A stretch of DNA of 64,000 bases from Thioclava nitratireducens (GCF_001940525.2 NZ_CP019437.1:2392501-2456500); one strand, 5' to 3'; positions 43,344-52,726 are shown, counted from the first letter of the stretch. A program made the numbers and translations. The notes: generated by a model from the sequence alone, not told the origin.

Positions 43344-43781
43344 ATGCTGAAATTCGCCAATCTGGCGCTCTTGCTGCTCTTTCCCCTCGCATGGGCCGCG
43401 CCGCTTCTGCGCGCGGGGCTCTTGCCCTTCTTCGGGCTGGAGGGAATCTCGGTGCTCAGCGGGCTGCAGACGCTGTGGCGGACGGATGTGTTTCTCGCCC
43501 TGCTCGTCAGTTTTCTGGCCCTGTTTGCCCCCTATCTGAAGGTGATCGGCGTCGCGCTGATCCAGTTCGATCTGGCATCGCCGCGCCTGCTGCCGACGCT
43601 GAACGTCTTGGGCAAGCTGGCGATGGCCGACATCTTCCTGATCGCGATCTATATCGTCGTGGCGAAGGGCGTGGGCGTCGGGCGCCTCGAGACGGCTTGG
43701 GGGCTGTACCTGTTTACCGGATGCGTCGCGGCCTCTTTCGCGATCTCGCATCTGGAAATGAAAAAGGCGCCGCGAGGGTGA
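43344..43781 (+). CDS. PqiA-like membrane protein
   Basis: A 145-residue protein with four hydrophobic helices. FLALFAPYLKVIGVALIQFD and LNVLGKLAMADIFLIAIYIVVAK match the second half of the PqiA (paraquat-inducible A) domain, which supports lipid transport by MCE-type proteins such as PqiB. It lacks the Cys-rich zinc ribbon of full PqiA. It lies 36 bases after the coiled-coil membrane protein. A hairpin overlaps its 3' end. Confidence 0.78.
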   Translation: MLKFANLALLLLFPLAWAAPLLRAGLLPFFGLEGISVLSGLQTLWRTDVFLALLVSFLALFAPYLKVIGVALIQFDLASPRLLPTLNVLGKLAMADIFLIAIYIVVAKGVGVGRLETAWGLYLFTGCVAASFAISHLEMKKAPRG

Positions 43782-43797
43782 TCCCCCGGGCGCCTTT
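43763..43797. terminator. Terminator hairpin overlapping the PqiA-like gene end
   Basis: AAAGGCGC (43763-43770) pairs with GCGCCTTT (43790-43797), with inner GGG/CCC pairing. A-rich and T-rich flanks make it usable in both directions between the convergent PqiA-like and DUF1150 genes. Confidence 0.65.
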
Positions 43798-43814
43798 CGC
43801 GTCCGTTCAACCGA

Positions 43815-44042
43815 TCAATGGACCGAGACCGGGTCCAGATCGTTCTGCCGGGCCAGCGAGAAGGCCAGCTTGCGGTCCTTCACCAGCGCGAGCCGTTCGC
43901 CATCGCTGTCATGCACCGCATAGAGGTGATCGACATCGTCCAGTTCGGCCCGGATTTCCTCGGGCAGATCAACGACCGCCACTTCGCGGACATAGACGAT
44001 GGGATGTTCGGCCTTATCACCGAAATCGTATTCCGTATTCAT
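43815..44042 (-). CDS. DUF1150 small protein, heat-shock linked
   Basis: A 75-residue acidic cytoplasmic protein with the DUF1150 core HPIVYVREVAVVDLPEEIR and LYAVHDSDGERLALVKDRKLAF. It lies 23 bases after an Hsp20 gene, a pairing I recall from other alphaproteobacteria, so it is probably expressed on heat stress. Biochemical role unknown. Preceded by GGAAAAG-type ribosome site. Confidence 0.85.
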   Translation of the reverse strand: MNTEYDFGDKAEHPIVYVREVAVVDLPEEIRAELDDVDHLYAVHDSDGERLALVKDRKLAFSLARQNDLDPVSVH

Positions 44043-44065
44043 TGCGCTTTTCCTTTCCTGCCTGA

Positions 44066-44476
44066 TTATTTCCGCTCGATCGGGATGGTCTGCACGATCG
44101 TCTCGGGCGGCGCCCTGTTCAGATCGACATGCAGTAGACCGTTCTCGATCGTGGCGGCTGCGACCTCGACCCCTTCGGCGAGCACGAAGCTGCGCTGAAA
44201 GGCCCGTGCGGCGATCCCGCGATGAAGGAACAGGCGGTCGCCATCCTCCTCGCTTTGACGACCGCGGATCACCAAAGCCCGGTCTTCGAGGGTGATCGCG
44301 AGGTCTTCCTCTCGGAAGCCTGCCACTGCGAGCGTGATGCGGAACGCATCCTCGCCGCGTTGTTCTATGTTATACGGCGGATAGGCATCCGATCCCTTGG
44401 CGGTGCGTTCCACCAGCCGTTCCAGCTGGTCGAAGCCCAGCAGGTAGGGATGTGCGCCAAAACTCAGTTTCGTCAT
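44066..44476 (-). CDS. Small heat-shock protein (Hsp20/alpha-crystallin family)
   Basis: A 136-residue ATP-independent holdase chaperone. The N-terminus (GFDQLERLVERTAKGSDAYPPYNIEQ) matches IbpA-type proteins, and the alpha-crystallin domain runs from about residue 33 to 125 with GRQSEEDGDRLFLHRGIAARAFQRSF and the C-terminal IPIER anchor. First gene of a two-gene operon with DUF1150. An RpoH-like promoter lies 66 bases upstream of the ATG. Confidence 0.93.
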   Translation of the reverse strand: MTKLSFGAHPYLLGFDQLERLVERTAKGSDAYPPYNIEQRGEDAFRITLAVAGFREEDLAITLEDRALVIRGRQSEEDGDRLFLHRGIAARAFQRSFVLAEGVEVAAATIENGLLHVDLNRAPPETIVQTIPIERK

Positions 44477-44541
44477 TCGGCAAGCCCTTGATCAAGCGAC
44501 GTTGCAAGTTCGGGCCCCGATCTTCGGCAGCCCACTAGTCA

Positions 44542-44571
44542 AATATGGGCGGCGTGGAAGCCCCCTGCAAG
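44542..44571 (-). promoter_or_regulatory. Predicted heat-shock (RpoH-type) promoter of the Hsp20 operon
   Basis: On the minus strand CTTGCA (44571-44566) is followed after 16 bases by CCCATATT (44549-44542), close to the RpoH pattern CTTGAA...CCCCATNT. A short CTTGATCAAG palindrome just before the start codon overlaps the weak ribosome site and could add thermal control. Confidence 0.5.
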
Positions 44572-44707
44572 ACCCCGCCGTCCATTTACGCTAAGGGCAA
44601 ATTTTCTCCTAAGTCGTTCGAAACCTGTTATATTGACCCTCCCCCTGACGGGCCCAGCCGAGTCGGGCGGAGGGTAAATCGCGCAACCAGAACCGGATGA
44701 TACGGAT

Positions 44708-44926
44708 ATGAACGCCCATCTCGAGATGGATCATGAAGAAGTGCTGCGGGTGAAGCTGGAAGTGCTGCGGCGTGAACACCGCGATCTGGACGAGGCGATC
44801 TCTGCCCTCACACAGGCGGTGCATTCCGATCAGCTGCGCCTCGTGCGACTGAAAAAGCAGAAGCTGGCCCTGAAAGACGAGATCGCGCGGATCGAAGACC
44901 AGCTCACGCCCGACATCATCGCCTGA
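44708..44926 (+). CDS. YdcH/DUF465 small coiled-coil protein
   Basis: A 72-residue protein, essentially one long helical hairpin: HEEVLRVKLEVLRREHRDLDEAIS then LRLVRLKKQKLALKDEIARIED. This is the YdcH (DUF465) signature. It begins away from the Hsp20 operon and has its own short leader. Conserved in many proteobacteria with no established function. Confidence 0.88.
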   Translation: MNAHLEMDHEEVLRVKLEVLRREHRDLDEAISALTQAVHSDQLRLVRLKKQKLALKDEIARIEDQLTPDIIA

Positions 44927-45028
44927 TCCCCGAATTGATCCCGACCCGATCGGTGCTGCAGCCCTGCCGGGGCTTGCCGCGACGGCACAGATTCCTATAG
45001 TGCGCGCTCCATCTGAAAAGGGGGCGTC

Positions 45029-45514
45029 ATGAGCGTGAAAGTGGGAATCATCATGGGCAGTCAGTCCGACTGGACCACGATGAAAGAGGCGGCGGAAATC
45101 CTCGACGAACTCGGTGTGGAATACGAGGCGAAGATCGTCTCGGCCCATCGCACCCCCGACAGGCTCTGGTCCTACGGAAAGACCGCCGTGGAGCGTGGTC
45201 TGCACGTCATCATCGCAGGCGCGGGCGGTGCCGCGCACCTGCCCGGCATGATGGCCTCGAAAACCCGCGTGCCGGTGATCGGCGTGCCGGTGCAGACCCG
45301 GGCGCTCTCGGGCGTCGACAGCCTCTATTCCATCGTGCAGATGCCCAAGGGCTTCCCCGTCGCGACGATGGCGATCGGCGCGGCGGGTGCCGCCAATGCG
45401 GGCCTGATGGCGGCGGGAATCTTGGCCGTGTCCGATGCGGATCTGGCAAAGCGGCTCGATGACTGGCGCGAGAAGCTCTCCGCCTCGATCAAGGAGGAGC
45501 CGGAAGATGAGTGA
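45029..45514 (+). CDS. purE: N5-carboxyaminoimidazole ribonucleotide mutase
   Basis: A 161-residue purine-synthesis enzyme that converts N5-CAIR to CAIR. Hallmarks are [20 protein letters not shown] at the N-terminus, the catalytic [12 protein letters not shown], and [24 protein letters not shown]. Start preceded by GGGGGCG. Its last codons overlap purK by eight bases, giving the classical purEK operon. Confidence 0.96.
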   Translation: MSVKVGIIMGSQSDWTTMKEAAEILDELGVEYEAKIVSAHRTPDRLWSYGKTAVERGLHVIIAGAGGAAHLPGMMASKTRVPVIGVPVQTRALSGVDSLYSIVQMPKGFPVATMAIGAAGAANAGLMAAGILAVSDADLAKRLDDWREKLSASIKEEPEDE

Positions 45515-46571
45515 GCCCCTGCCCTATGGGTCGGTGATCGGCATTCTGGGCGGCGGTCAGCTGGGACGGATGCTCTCCGTCGCGGCGTCGCGTCTGGGCT
45601 ACAAGACCCACATCTTCGAGCCGGGCGCGAACCCGCCCGCAGGTGACGTGGCCCATGCGGTGACGACTGCGCCCTATGAGGACGAGGCCGCGCTGCGCGC
45701 TTTCGCCGAAGCCGTGGACGTCATCACCTACGAGTTCGAGAATGTCCCGACTTCGGCGCTCGATCTGCTGGAAAGCCTCAAACCGATCCGCCCCAGCCGC
45801 AAGGCGCTCGCCGTCAGCCAGGACCGTCTGGTGGAGAAAGCCTTCCTCAACGACCTGGGCCTCGCCACAGCACCTTTCGCCGCCGTGGACGATATCGAGG
45901 ACCTCAAGGAAGCGATCGCCGAGATCGGCTGCCCCGCGATCCTGAAGACACGCCGCTTCGGCTATGACGGCAAGGGACAGGTGGTGATCAACGCGCCCGA
46001 AGAGGCTGCCGCCGCGCTGGAGGACATGAAGGGCGCGCCTGCGATCCTCGAAGGCTTCGTGGAGTTCTTCAAGGAAATCTCCGTGATCGGCGCGCGTGCC
46101 GAGGATGGCGCGATCTCCTGCTACGATCCGGGCCAGAACAAGCATGAGGGCGGCATCCTGCGCACCACGCTGGTGCCCGCCGCGATCACTGACAGCCAGC
46201 GCACCGATGCGGTACTGCTGGCGGCGAAGATCCTGAACAAGCTCGATTATGTCGGCGTGATGGGGGTCGAGCTGTTCGTCACCCGCGACGCGCTGATCGT
46301 GAACGAGATCGCCCCGCGCGTGCATAATTCCGGCCACTGGACGCAGGCGGGCTGCGCGGTCGACCAGTTCGAGCAACATATCCGGGCCGTGACCGGCTGG
46401 CCGCTGGGCGATGGCGGGCGCCATTGCGACGTCGAGATGGAGAACCTGATCGGCGACGACATGGACCGCGTGCCGCGGCTGACGAAGCTCGCGCGGTATC
46501 AGATCCATCTCTACGGCAAGGCCGAGGTGAAGCCGGGCCGCAAGATGGGTCATGTGAACCACATCCTGTAA
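45507..46571 (+). CDS. purK: N5-carboxyaminoimidazole ribonucleotide synthetase
   Basis: A 354-residue ATP-grasp enzyme that makes N5-CAIR from AIR, bicarbonate and ATP, supplying Pur[26 protein letters not shown] is the N-terminal nucleotide-fold start. [17 protein letters not shown] is the ATP-grasp lysine loop, and [15 protein letters not shown] the magnesium/substrate site. The start at 45507 overlaps the end of purE. A strong terminator follows. Confidence 0.95.
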   Translation: MSEPLPYGSVIGILGGGQLGRMLSVAASRLGYKTHIFEPGANPPAGDVAHAVTTAPYEDEAALRAFAEAVDVITYEFENVPTSALDLLESLKPIRPSRKALAVSQDRLVEKAFLNDLGLATAPFAAVDDIEDLKEAIAEIGCPAILKTRRFGYDGKGQVVINAPEEAAAALEDMKGAPAILEGFVEFFKEISVIGARAEDGAISCYDPGQNKHEGGILRTTLVPAAITDSQRTDAVLLAAKILNKLDYVGVMGVELFVTRDALIVNEIAPRVHNSGHWTQAGCAVDQFEQHIRAVTGWPLGDGGRHCDVEMENLIGDDMDRVPRLTKLARYQIHLYGKAEVKPGRKMGHVNHIL

Positions 46572-46576
46572 GTGAA

Positions 46577-46601
46577 AAAGGCGCCCATCGCGGGCGCCTT
46601 T
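46577..46601. terminator. Bidirectional terminator after purK
   Basis: AAAGGCGCCC (46577-46586) and GGGCGCCTTT (46592-46601) pair over 10 bases with a five-base loop, followed by CTCTT on the plus strand and by TTCAC on the minus strand. It separates the convergent purEK and VOC-protein transcripts. Confidence 0.85.
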
Positions 46602-46634
46602 CTCTTATATCGCAAGATCACTTATGTCGCACGA

Positions 46635-47438
46635 TCACTTCGCGGACCATGTGAAGCGCGTGCCCCACGGGTCTGCCACGCTGTCGCCATAGGCCTCGCG
46701 GAAGGCGGCGAGCGGCTCGGCATCGGCCTTCAGCCCCACCTCGGCCAGACCGGTCACGGGCTGGTGACGCTCCTTGGCGCCGCGGCTGTTCCAGATATTC
46801 GTGGCGAGGTGGTGGTGATAGCCGCCCCAGCCGTGGAAATTCGCTCCCGGATAGCGGGCCATCAAATCCGCACCGAGCGTCTCGGCATAGAACGGCTCCG
46901 CTGGATCGAGCGCACCGACCTGTAGGTGAACGTGCCCGATCACCGAACCCTTCGGCGCGCCGCGCCACGGGCCGCGGGCCTGCGCCATCACGTCAGCCAG
47001 ATCGAGCGGGTCGGTCACCATCGCGATCATCCCGTCCTTGCGCGGCCAGTCTTCGCGGGCACGGTCACGGTAGATCTCGATCCCGTTGCCTTCGGGGTCG
47101 TGCAGATAGACCGCCTCGCTCACGAGGTGATCGGACGCCCCGTCGAGCCGGATGCCTTTCTCGGCGGCGTGGTTCAGCCACGCGCCCAGATCGGCGCGGT
47201 CGGGCAGCAGAAAGGCGGTGTGAAACAGTCCCGCCTCTGCCCGGCTCGATTTGCGCGCCTCCGGGTCGGCTTTCAGGATCACGAGCACCTTGCCATCGAC
47301 GCCGTAACGCGCCTCGGCAGTGTCGCCCCCGATCCACTCCAGCCCGAGCACGCTCTCGTAGAACGCGCCCACCGCCGGGAGGTCACGGACCACGAGGGTC
47401 ACATGGCCGATTTCGACATTTGCATCACTGGTCGCCAT
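46635..47438 (-). CDS. Two-domain VOC (glyoxalase/extradiol dioxygenase) protein, CatE-like
   Basis: A 267-residue protein with two vicinal-oxygen-chelate modules: IGHVTLVVRDLPAVGAFYESVLG at residue 8 and VIGHVHLQVGALDPAEPFYAETLG at about residue 165, the latter followed by FHGWGGYHHHLATNIW. Metal ligands His are retained. The layout matches catechol 2,3-dioxygenase-like CatE/MhqO of Bacillus, which remove quinone-type electrophiles. It follows a DoxX gene after 12 bases, as catE follows catD. Confidence 0.85.
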   Translation of the reverse strand: MATSDANVEIGHVTLVVRDLPAVGAFYESVLGLEWIGGDTAEARYGVDGKVLVILKADPEARKSSRAEAGLFHTAFLLPDRADLGAWLNHAAEKGIRLDGASDHLVSEAVYLHDPEGNGIEIYRDRAREDWPRKDGMIAMVTDPLDLADVMAQARGPWRGAPKGSVIGHVHLQVGALDPAEPFYAETLGADLMARYPGANFHGWGGYHHHLATNIWNSRGAKERHQPVTGLAEVGLKADAEPLAAFREAYGDSVADPWGTRFTWSAK

Positions 47439-47450
47439 CGTCTCCTCCTG

Positions 47451-47855
47451 TCATTTCCGGCTCAAAGGGCGCAGCGCATAGGCGCCGTCACCCAGAACAG
47501 CGAGCGTGAATTGCACGATGGCCCACATCACCGGATATTCCCAGCCGCCGCCTTGGTTCGAGAATCCGAAGCCGTTGCCCCAGTGCGCCGTGAAGGCCGC
47601 GCCGAGCAGGATGAACCCGAGCCCGAAAGAGACGATCCGCGCATAGATGCCGGTGAGCAAGGCGATACCGCCGAGGAATTCCGCCGCCATCGTCACGATG
47701 CCGAGCCAGCCGGGCAAACCCAGCGATTCAAAGAAACCCATCGTGCCGGCCGGAGTGAAAACGAAAAGCTTCGTCAGGCCGTGGGTGAGAAACAGCGCCC
47801 CGGTCAGAAGGCGCAAAACGAGGATGCCGTAGGGGGCGAGTTTGGTGTCGATCAT
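47451..47855 (-). CDS. DoxX-family membrane protein, CatD-like
   Basis: A 134-residue protein with four hydrophobic helices; RLLTGALFLTHGLTKLFVF, GWLGIVTMAAEFLGGIALLTGIYARI and FILLGAAFTAHWGNGFGF are DoxX hallmarks. DoxX proteins sit beside dioxygenases or thiol-stress enzymes and help with quinone or electrophile resistance. It is the first gene of a two-gene operon with the VOC protein and lies divergent from a LysR gene. Confidence 0.87.
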   Translation of the reverse strand: MIDTKLAPYGILVLRLLTGALFLTHGLTKLFVFTPAGTMGFFESLGLPGWLGIVTMAAEFLGGIALLTGIYARIVSFGLGFILLGAAFTAHWGNGFGFSNQGGGWEYPVMWAIVQFTLAVLGDGAYALRPLSRK

Positions 47856-47982
47856 GGTCTATCTCCTGCAACCGCACTTTGTGTGCGGTGTGTTCGCGTT
47901 ACAGCGAGGAAATTAGCCGTTCCGTTAGTGAATAAAATGGATATTATCTGGAATGACTTTTACCATTTTGTTCTGAATTGCG
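47856..47982. promoter_or_regulatory. Divergent operator region between doxX and LysR genes
   Basis: This 127-base stretch is strikingly AT-rich against its surroundings. It contains an inverted pair AAAATGG (47934-47940) and CCATTTT (47963-47969) 22 bases apart, and a CCGCAC-TTTGT-GTGCGG hairpin just upstream of the doxX start. The inverted pair is a likely LysR-type binding site. No firm -35/-10 pair could be assigned. Confidence 0.45.
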
Positions 47983-48876
47983 ATGGATATCACCGAACAG
48001 CTCCGCGCCTTCGTCGCGACCGCCCGCGCCGGCTCTTTCACCGCGGGGGCGGAGCAATTGGGCATCTCCAATCGGCTCGCCTCGAAATACGTGGCCGAGC
48101 TGGAGGAACGCCTTGGCACGCGCCTTCTGCAGCGCACGACGCGGCGGATCGGGCTGACCCCCGCGGGCGAACGGCTGCTGGCCGATGCGCCGGGCGTGCT
48201 CGACGGGCTCGACGATCTCTTGGGCGCGGTGTCCGAACAGTCGCGGGGTTTTTCCGGCGTGCTGCGGATCTCCGCGCCAGTCACTTTCGGCGAGGTCTAT
48301 CTGGCCGAGATGCTCGCGCGCTTCGCCGCACCGCACCCCGATCTGGTGATCGATCTGACGCTCTCGGATGCACCGACCGATCTGGCCGCCGAGGGGATCG
48401 ACCTCGCTTTCCGGATCGGGCAGCTGCGCGATCAGGCTCTGCGGGCGCGCAAGCTGGGCGAGATCGGGATGCGCGTCGTGGCCTCTCCGGCCTATCTCGA
48501 ACGGGTGGGCCGTCCTGCGAAGATCGCCGATCTGACCGATTACCGCTGCATCCATGACAGCAATCACAGCGCGATCCCGCATTGGCGGCATCGTGAGAGC
48601 GGCGAGATCACCACCCTGCCCGTTCCCGCGCAAATCCGCGTCAACAGCGCCAGCGCGGCCTGCGAGCTGGCGCTGGCGGGCCACGGCATCGCCTATGGGC
48701 CGGACTTCGTGCTGGGCCCTGAAATCGCAGCGGGGCGGCTGGTCTCGCTCTTTCCGGAGGAGATGCTGCTGCGCATCCCGATTCACGCGGTCTATCTCGA
48801 CGGGCCGCGGCTGCCGCGCAAGCTGCGCGCGTTGATCGAGTTCGCCTACGAGGATACGCGCCCCTTCCGGGCCTGA
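47983..48876 (+). CDS. LysR-family transcriptional regulator
   Basis: A 297-residue regulator: helix-turn-helix in MDITEQLRAFVATARAGSFTAGAEQLGISNRLASKYVAELEERLG, then an effector domain starting VLRISAPVTFGEVYLAEMLARF. Two Cys (YRCIHD near 190 and AACELALAG near 227) could sense electrophiles, though this is speculative. Divergent from doxX-VOC and probably its regulator. Confidence 0.88.
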   Translation: MDITEQLRAFVATARAGSFTAGAEQLGISNRLASKYVAELEERLGTRLLQRTTRRIGLTPAGERLLADAPGVLDGLDDLLGAVSEQSRGFSGVLRISAPVTFGEVYLAEMLARFAAPHPDLVIDLTLSDAPTDLAAEGIDLAFRIGQLRDQALRARKLGEIGMRVVASPAYLERVGRPAKIADLTDYRCIHDSNHSAIPHWRHRESGEITTLPVPAQIRVNSASAACELALAGHGIAYGPDFVLGPEIAAGRLVSLFPEEMLLRIPIHAVYLDGPRLPRKLRALIEFAYEDTRPFRA

Positions 48877-48880
48877 GCGC

Positions 48881-49438
48881 TCAGCCCTTGACCGTCGCCG
48901 TCACGCCGCGCGTGGCCGACGTCTCGGACCGCTGTGCGCCTTGGGCGCGCTGGTCCATCATGTCCTCGACGAAAAGGCTCAGAAGCGCGCCGCGTCCGTT
49001 CACCCCGGCTTTGCGGTAGATTGCCGCGCTCTGCGCCTTGGCGGTGCCCTCGGACGTCCCGCGAAGGGCCGCGATTTCCGCCGTACTGAGCCCCTTGATC
49101 GCGAAAAGCGCGACGTCGCGCTCTGCCGCCGTGAGGCCCCAGTCCGAGAAGCGTTCTTCCAGAAGGTCTTCGAAGGCCGAGGTCGCCCGGTCCAGGCGCG
49201 CCTGCGCCCGCGCCCCCTCGCGTAGTGCCCCCGCCAGAGCGAACGCCCCGAGCGCGAGGCCCAGAACGAGGCCGAGCGCGGCGCCGATTTCGAGGAATTC
49301 GCGGTTCTGCCAACTGATCGGCGCCGGGTAGAGACCGAAGATCGACAGCAGGATGTCGGAGATGAAGAACAGCGCGCAGACAGCCTGAAAGAGCAGGATC
49401 GCCCCCACAAGCACCGCCCGGCGCAGCCGCGACGTCAT
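48881..49438 (-). CDS. Membrane-anchored LuxR-type helix-turn-helix regulator
   Basis: A 185-residue protein with two N-terminal transmembrane helices (about residues 8-30 and 45-70), a charged helical linker and a C-terminal LuxR/GerE DNA-binding domain (WGLTAAERDVALFAIKGLSTAEIAALRGTSEGTAKAQSAAIYRKAG). There is no autoinducer or receiver domain. A transcription factor tethered to the membrane is unusual. It is the last gene of an operon with two secreted Ser/Asp-rich proteins, 30 bases after the second. Confidence 0.82.
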   Translation of the reverse strand: MTSRLRRAVLVGAILLFQAVCALFFISDILLSIFGLYPAPISWQNREFLEIGAALGLVLGLALGAFALAGALREGARAQARLDRATSAFEDLLEERFSDWGLTAAERDVALFAIKGLSTAEIAALRGTSEGTAKAQSAAIYRKAGVNGRGALLSLFVEDMMDQRAQGAQRSETSATRGVTATVKG

Positions 49439-49468
49439 AGCGCCGCTCCCGTCGACCGCTGCGGGGCG

Positions 49469-49972
49469 TCAATCATCCGCACTGTCTCCGCCGCTATCGC
49501 TGCTATCGCTGCCCCCGCCATCGTCGCTGCCGCTGTCGTGGCTTCCGCCATCGTCGCTGCCGGCGCTGGACCCGCTGTCGGATCCGCTATCCGAGTCGCT
49601 GCCGCCATCGTCCGACCCGTCGTCGGAGCCGTCTCCTCCGGATGTGGCGCCCTGTCCGGCATAGGAGCTCGATCCGTTCCCGCCCAATGGCGTGTCGTTC
49701 AGGATCGGCCTGCGGCTGGAGCGTGACAGATCGCGCAGGATCTCGCCGCTGCGCGGATCGAGGACGATCTCGCGCTCGACGCCTGCCCGGGTGCCGGTGA
49801 TGCGCACGCGGCCCAACAGGGTCCGCTGTACGTCGATGCCATGATAGCCGTAATCTTCGAGCTGTCGGGTGACCGCCTCGCTGGCGCTCTCGGCACGGGC
49901 GAGGCCGGGCGCGAAAGGCACGCTCAACGCGCCGATCAACGCGGCTATCGCCAAGTCTCTGCGCAATCTCAT
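49469..49972 (-). CDS. Secreted PepSY-like protein with Ser/Asp/Gly-rich tail (paralogue 1)
   Basis: A 167-residue protein. A signal peptide (RRDLAIAALIGALSVPFAPGLARA) is followed by a PepSY-like fold (VTRQLEDYGYHGIDVQRTLLGRVRITGTRAGVEREIVLDPRSGEIL) and a roughly 60-residue low-complexity tail built from GSDDG, SDSGS and SHDSG units. The tail is strongly acidic and may bind calcium or other cations. Tandem paralogue of the gene 80 bases upstream, and followed by a membrane LuxR-type regulator. Function unknown. Confidence 0.78.
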   Translation of the reverse strand: MRLRRDLAIAALIGALSVPFAPGLARAESASEAVTRQLEDYGYHGIDVQRTLLGRVRITGTRAGVEREIVLDPRSGEILRDLSRSSRRPILNDTPLGGNGSSSYAGQGATSGGDGSDDGSDDGGSDSDSGSDSGSSAGSDDGGSHDSGSDDGGGSDSSDSGGDSADD

Positions 49973-50052
49973 CGGCTCCTCCTCCCGCGCGGATACGCGG
50001 CTCTTGCGGGGATTATGCCCGGCGCAGGGAGCGCCGGGCAAGTCCGTTCGGA

Positions 50053-50562
50053 TCAATCGTCGTTGCTATCATGCGAGCCGCCGTCATCCGACCCGCTGTC
50101 ATGTGAGCCGCCGTCGTCGGAACCGCTGTCATCCGAGCCGCCATCGTCCGAGCCGTGGTCGTCCGAACCGTGATCGGAATCCGACATGGTGTGATCGCCG
50201 TCGCTGCTGTCATCCATGCCCTGATCGTCGCTACCGTTATGGTCGTCTTCGCTGCCGTCGTAGAAATCTTCCGATTGCTGACGGACGCTGACGCCCTGCG
50301 TCATGTCCTCGCCCGCGCGCGTCCGGTAGGTTTCCTGTTTCTGGATCTTGCCGGTCTCGCGGTCATAGACCACTTCGATCTTGGTGCCGTCGGGGTTGTA
50401 GCCCTCGGCCTTGACCTGGGTCGGACCGACCTTGATCTCGATGCTGGTGAAGCCATTGGCCTGAAGATCGGCGGCGATGCCGTCCGTGGACACTTCAGCC
50501 TGCGCCATATGCGCTGAGACCGCGAATGCCGCGAGTACGGCGAGGGTAGATTTCATCTTCAT
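50053..50562 (-). CDS. Secreted PepSY-like protein with Ser/Asp/Gly-rich tail (paralogue 2)
   Basis: A 169-residue protein: signal peptide (MKMKSTLAVLAAFAVSAHMAQA), PepSY-like domain (DLQANGFTSIEIKVGPTQVKAEGYNPDGTKIEVVYDRETGKIQ), a short basic-to-acidic linker, then an acidic tail of SDDGGSDDSG-type units interspersed with His (DHGSDDHGSDDGG). His-Asp repeats suggest metal binding. First gene of a three-gene operon. Start at 50562 preceded by GGAGAG; ATG at 50556 is an alternative. Confidence 0.78.
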   Translation of the reverse strand: MKMKSTLAVLAAFAVSAHMAQAEVSTDGIAADLQANGFTSIEIKVGPTQVKAEGYNPDGTKIEVVYDRETGKIQKQETYRTRAGEDMTQGVSVRQQSEDFYDGSEDDHNGSDDQGMDDSSDGDHTMSDSDHGSDDHGSDDGGSDDSGSDDGGSHDSGSDDGGSHDSNDD

Positions 50563-50700
50563 CGTCTCTCTCCTCCGATGGGAATTGCGCCGCGGGCTGC
50601 GACGTCGGGGGAGAGGGTCGGCGGACAGGGCCCGCCGGTCCATTGACAATTGGGTTATGTCGGCACATTCGGCCTGCCGTTGCAGGACATAAACCTGAGT

Positions 50701-51933
<1,233 letters not shown>

Positions 51934-51976
51934 GGCTCACCTCGCGCTTTTCGTGACGACGGGTCTAGCGTCAAAG

Positions 51977-52001
51977 CGGGGCAAGATAAATCCCTGCCCC
52001 G
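51977..52001 (-). terminator. Hairpin between trpF and trpB
   Basis: CGGGGCA (51977-51983) pairs with TGCCCCG (51995-52001) around an 11-base loop. On the minus strand it is followed by CTTTGACGC, only a weak U-tract, so it may attenuate rather than end transcription between trpF and trpB. Confidence 0.45.
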
Positions 52002-52038
52002 GCCTCAGACCAAAAATACTCGATTGCGCCGGGCCCGG

Positions 52039-52725
52039 CTACGCCCCGTCGGCCCCCTGACGCGCGGCGTGGACGAAGGCGCGGATTTTCTCGGGGTCTT
52101 TCACGCCCGGCGCGCTTTCCACCCCGGAAGAGACATCGACCTGCCGCGCGCCGGCCAGCAGGATCGCTTCGGCCACGTTTTCGGGCGTCAGCCCTCCGGC
52201 CAGCATCCACGGTTTTTCCCATTTGCGCCCGGCGATCAGCCGCCAGTCGAAGGAAAGCCCGTTACCGCCCGGAAGCTCCGCCTCTTTCGGCGGCTTGGCA
52301 TCGAGCAGAATCTGGTCGGCCACCGCCTCATAGTCCGCGATCTTCGGCAGATCGGCCGCATCCGCGACGCCCACCGCCTTCATTACGGGCAGACCGAACT
52401 TGGCGCGGATCTCGGATACCCGCTCCGGCGTCTCGGAGCCGTGAAGCTGGATCATGTCAAGCGGCACGGCCTCCGTGATCTCGGTGAGAAGCTCGTCGCT
52501 CGGGTTCACAACCAGGCCAACCTTGGCGATGCCGGGTTCCACCTCCTGCGCCAACTCGCGCGCCTCGGCGATCTCCAGATGACGCGGGGATTTCGGGAAG
52601 AAAACGAAGCCAACATAGCGCGCCCCCGCCTCGACGGCGGCGGCGATATCCTCGGCCTTGCGCAGCCCGCAGATCTTGACCCGGGCGAGACCCTGCGCGT
52701 TGCGGTCTATGGCGACGGTCGGCAT
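52039..52725 (-). CDS. trpF: Phosphoribosylanthranilate isomerase
   Basis: A 228-residue TIM barrel of tryptophan synthesis. [36 protein letters not shown] is the family start with the catalytic Cys. [34 protein letters not shown] and the phosphate loop [19 protein letters not shown] are present. The N-terminus has about 14 residues before RVKICGL, slightly longer than usual. It lies directly after lapA and upstream of trpB in a conserved rpsA-ihfB-lapA-trpF-trpB string. Confidence 0.95.
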   Translation of the reverse strand: MPTVAIDRNAQGLARVKICGLRKAEDIAAAVEAGARYVGFVFFPKSPRHLEIAEARELAQEVEPGIAKVGLVVNPSDELLTEITEAVPLDMIQLHGSETPERVSEIRAKFGLPVMKAVGVADAADLPKIADYEAVADQILLDAKPPKEAELPGGNGLSFDWRLIAGRKWEKPWMLAGGLTPENVAEAILLAGARQVDVSSGVESAPGVKDPEKIRAFVHAARQGADGA

Positions 52726-52726
52726 C

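Noticed and set aside
49480..50210. Repeated short units resembling a CRISPR or satellite array
   Set aside because: The units are codon-phased, encode Ser/Asp/Gly tails of two secreted proteins, vary in length and lack spacers.
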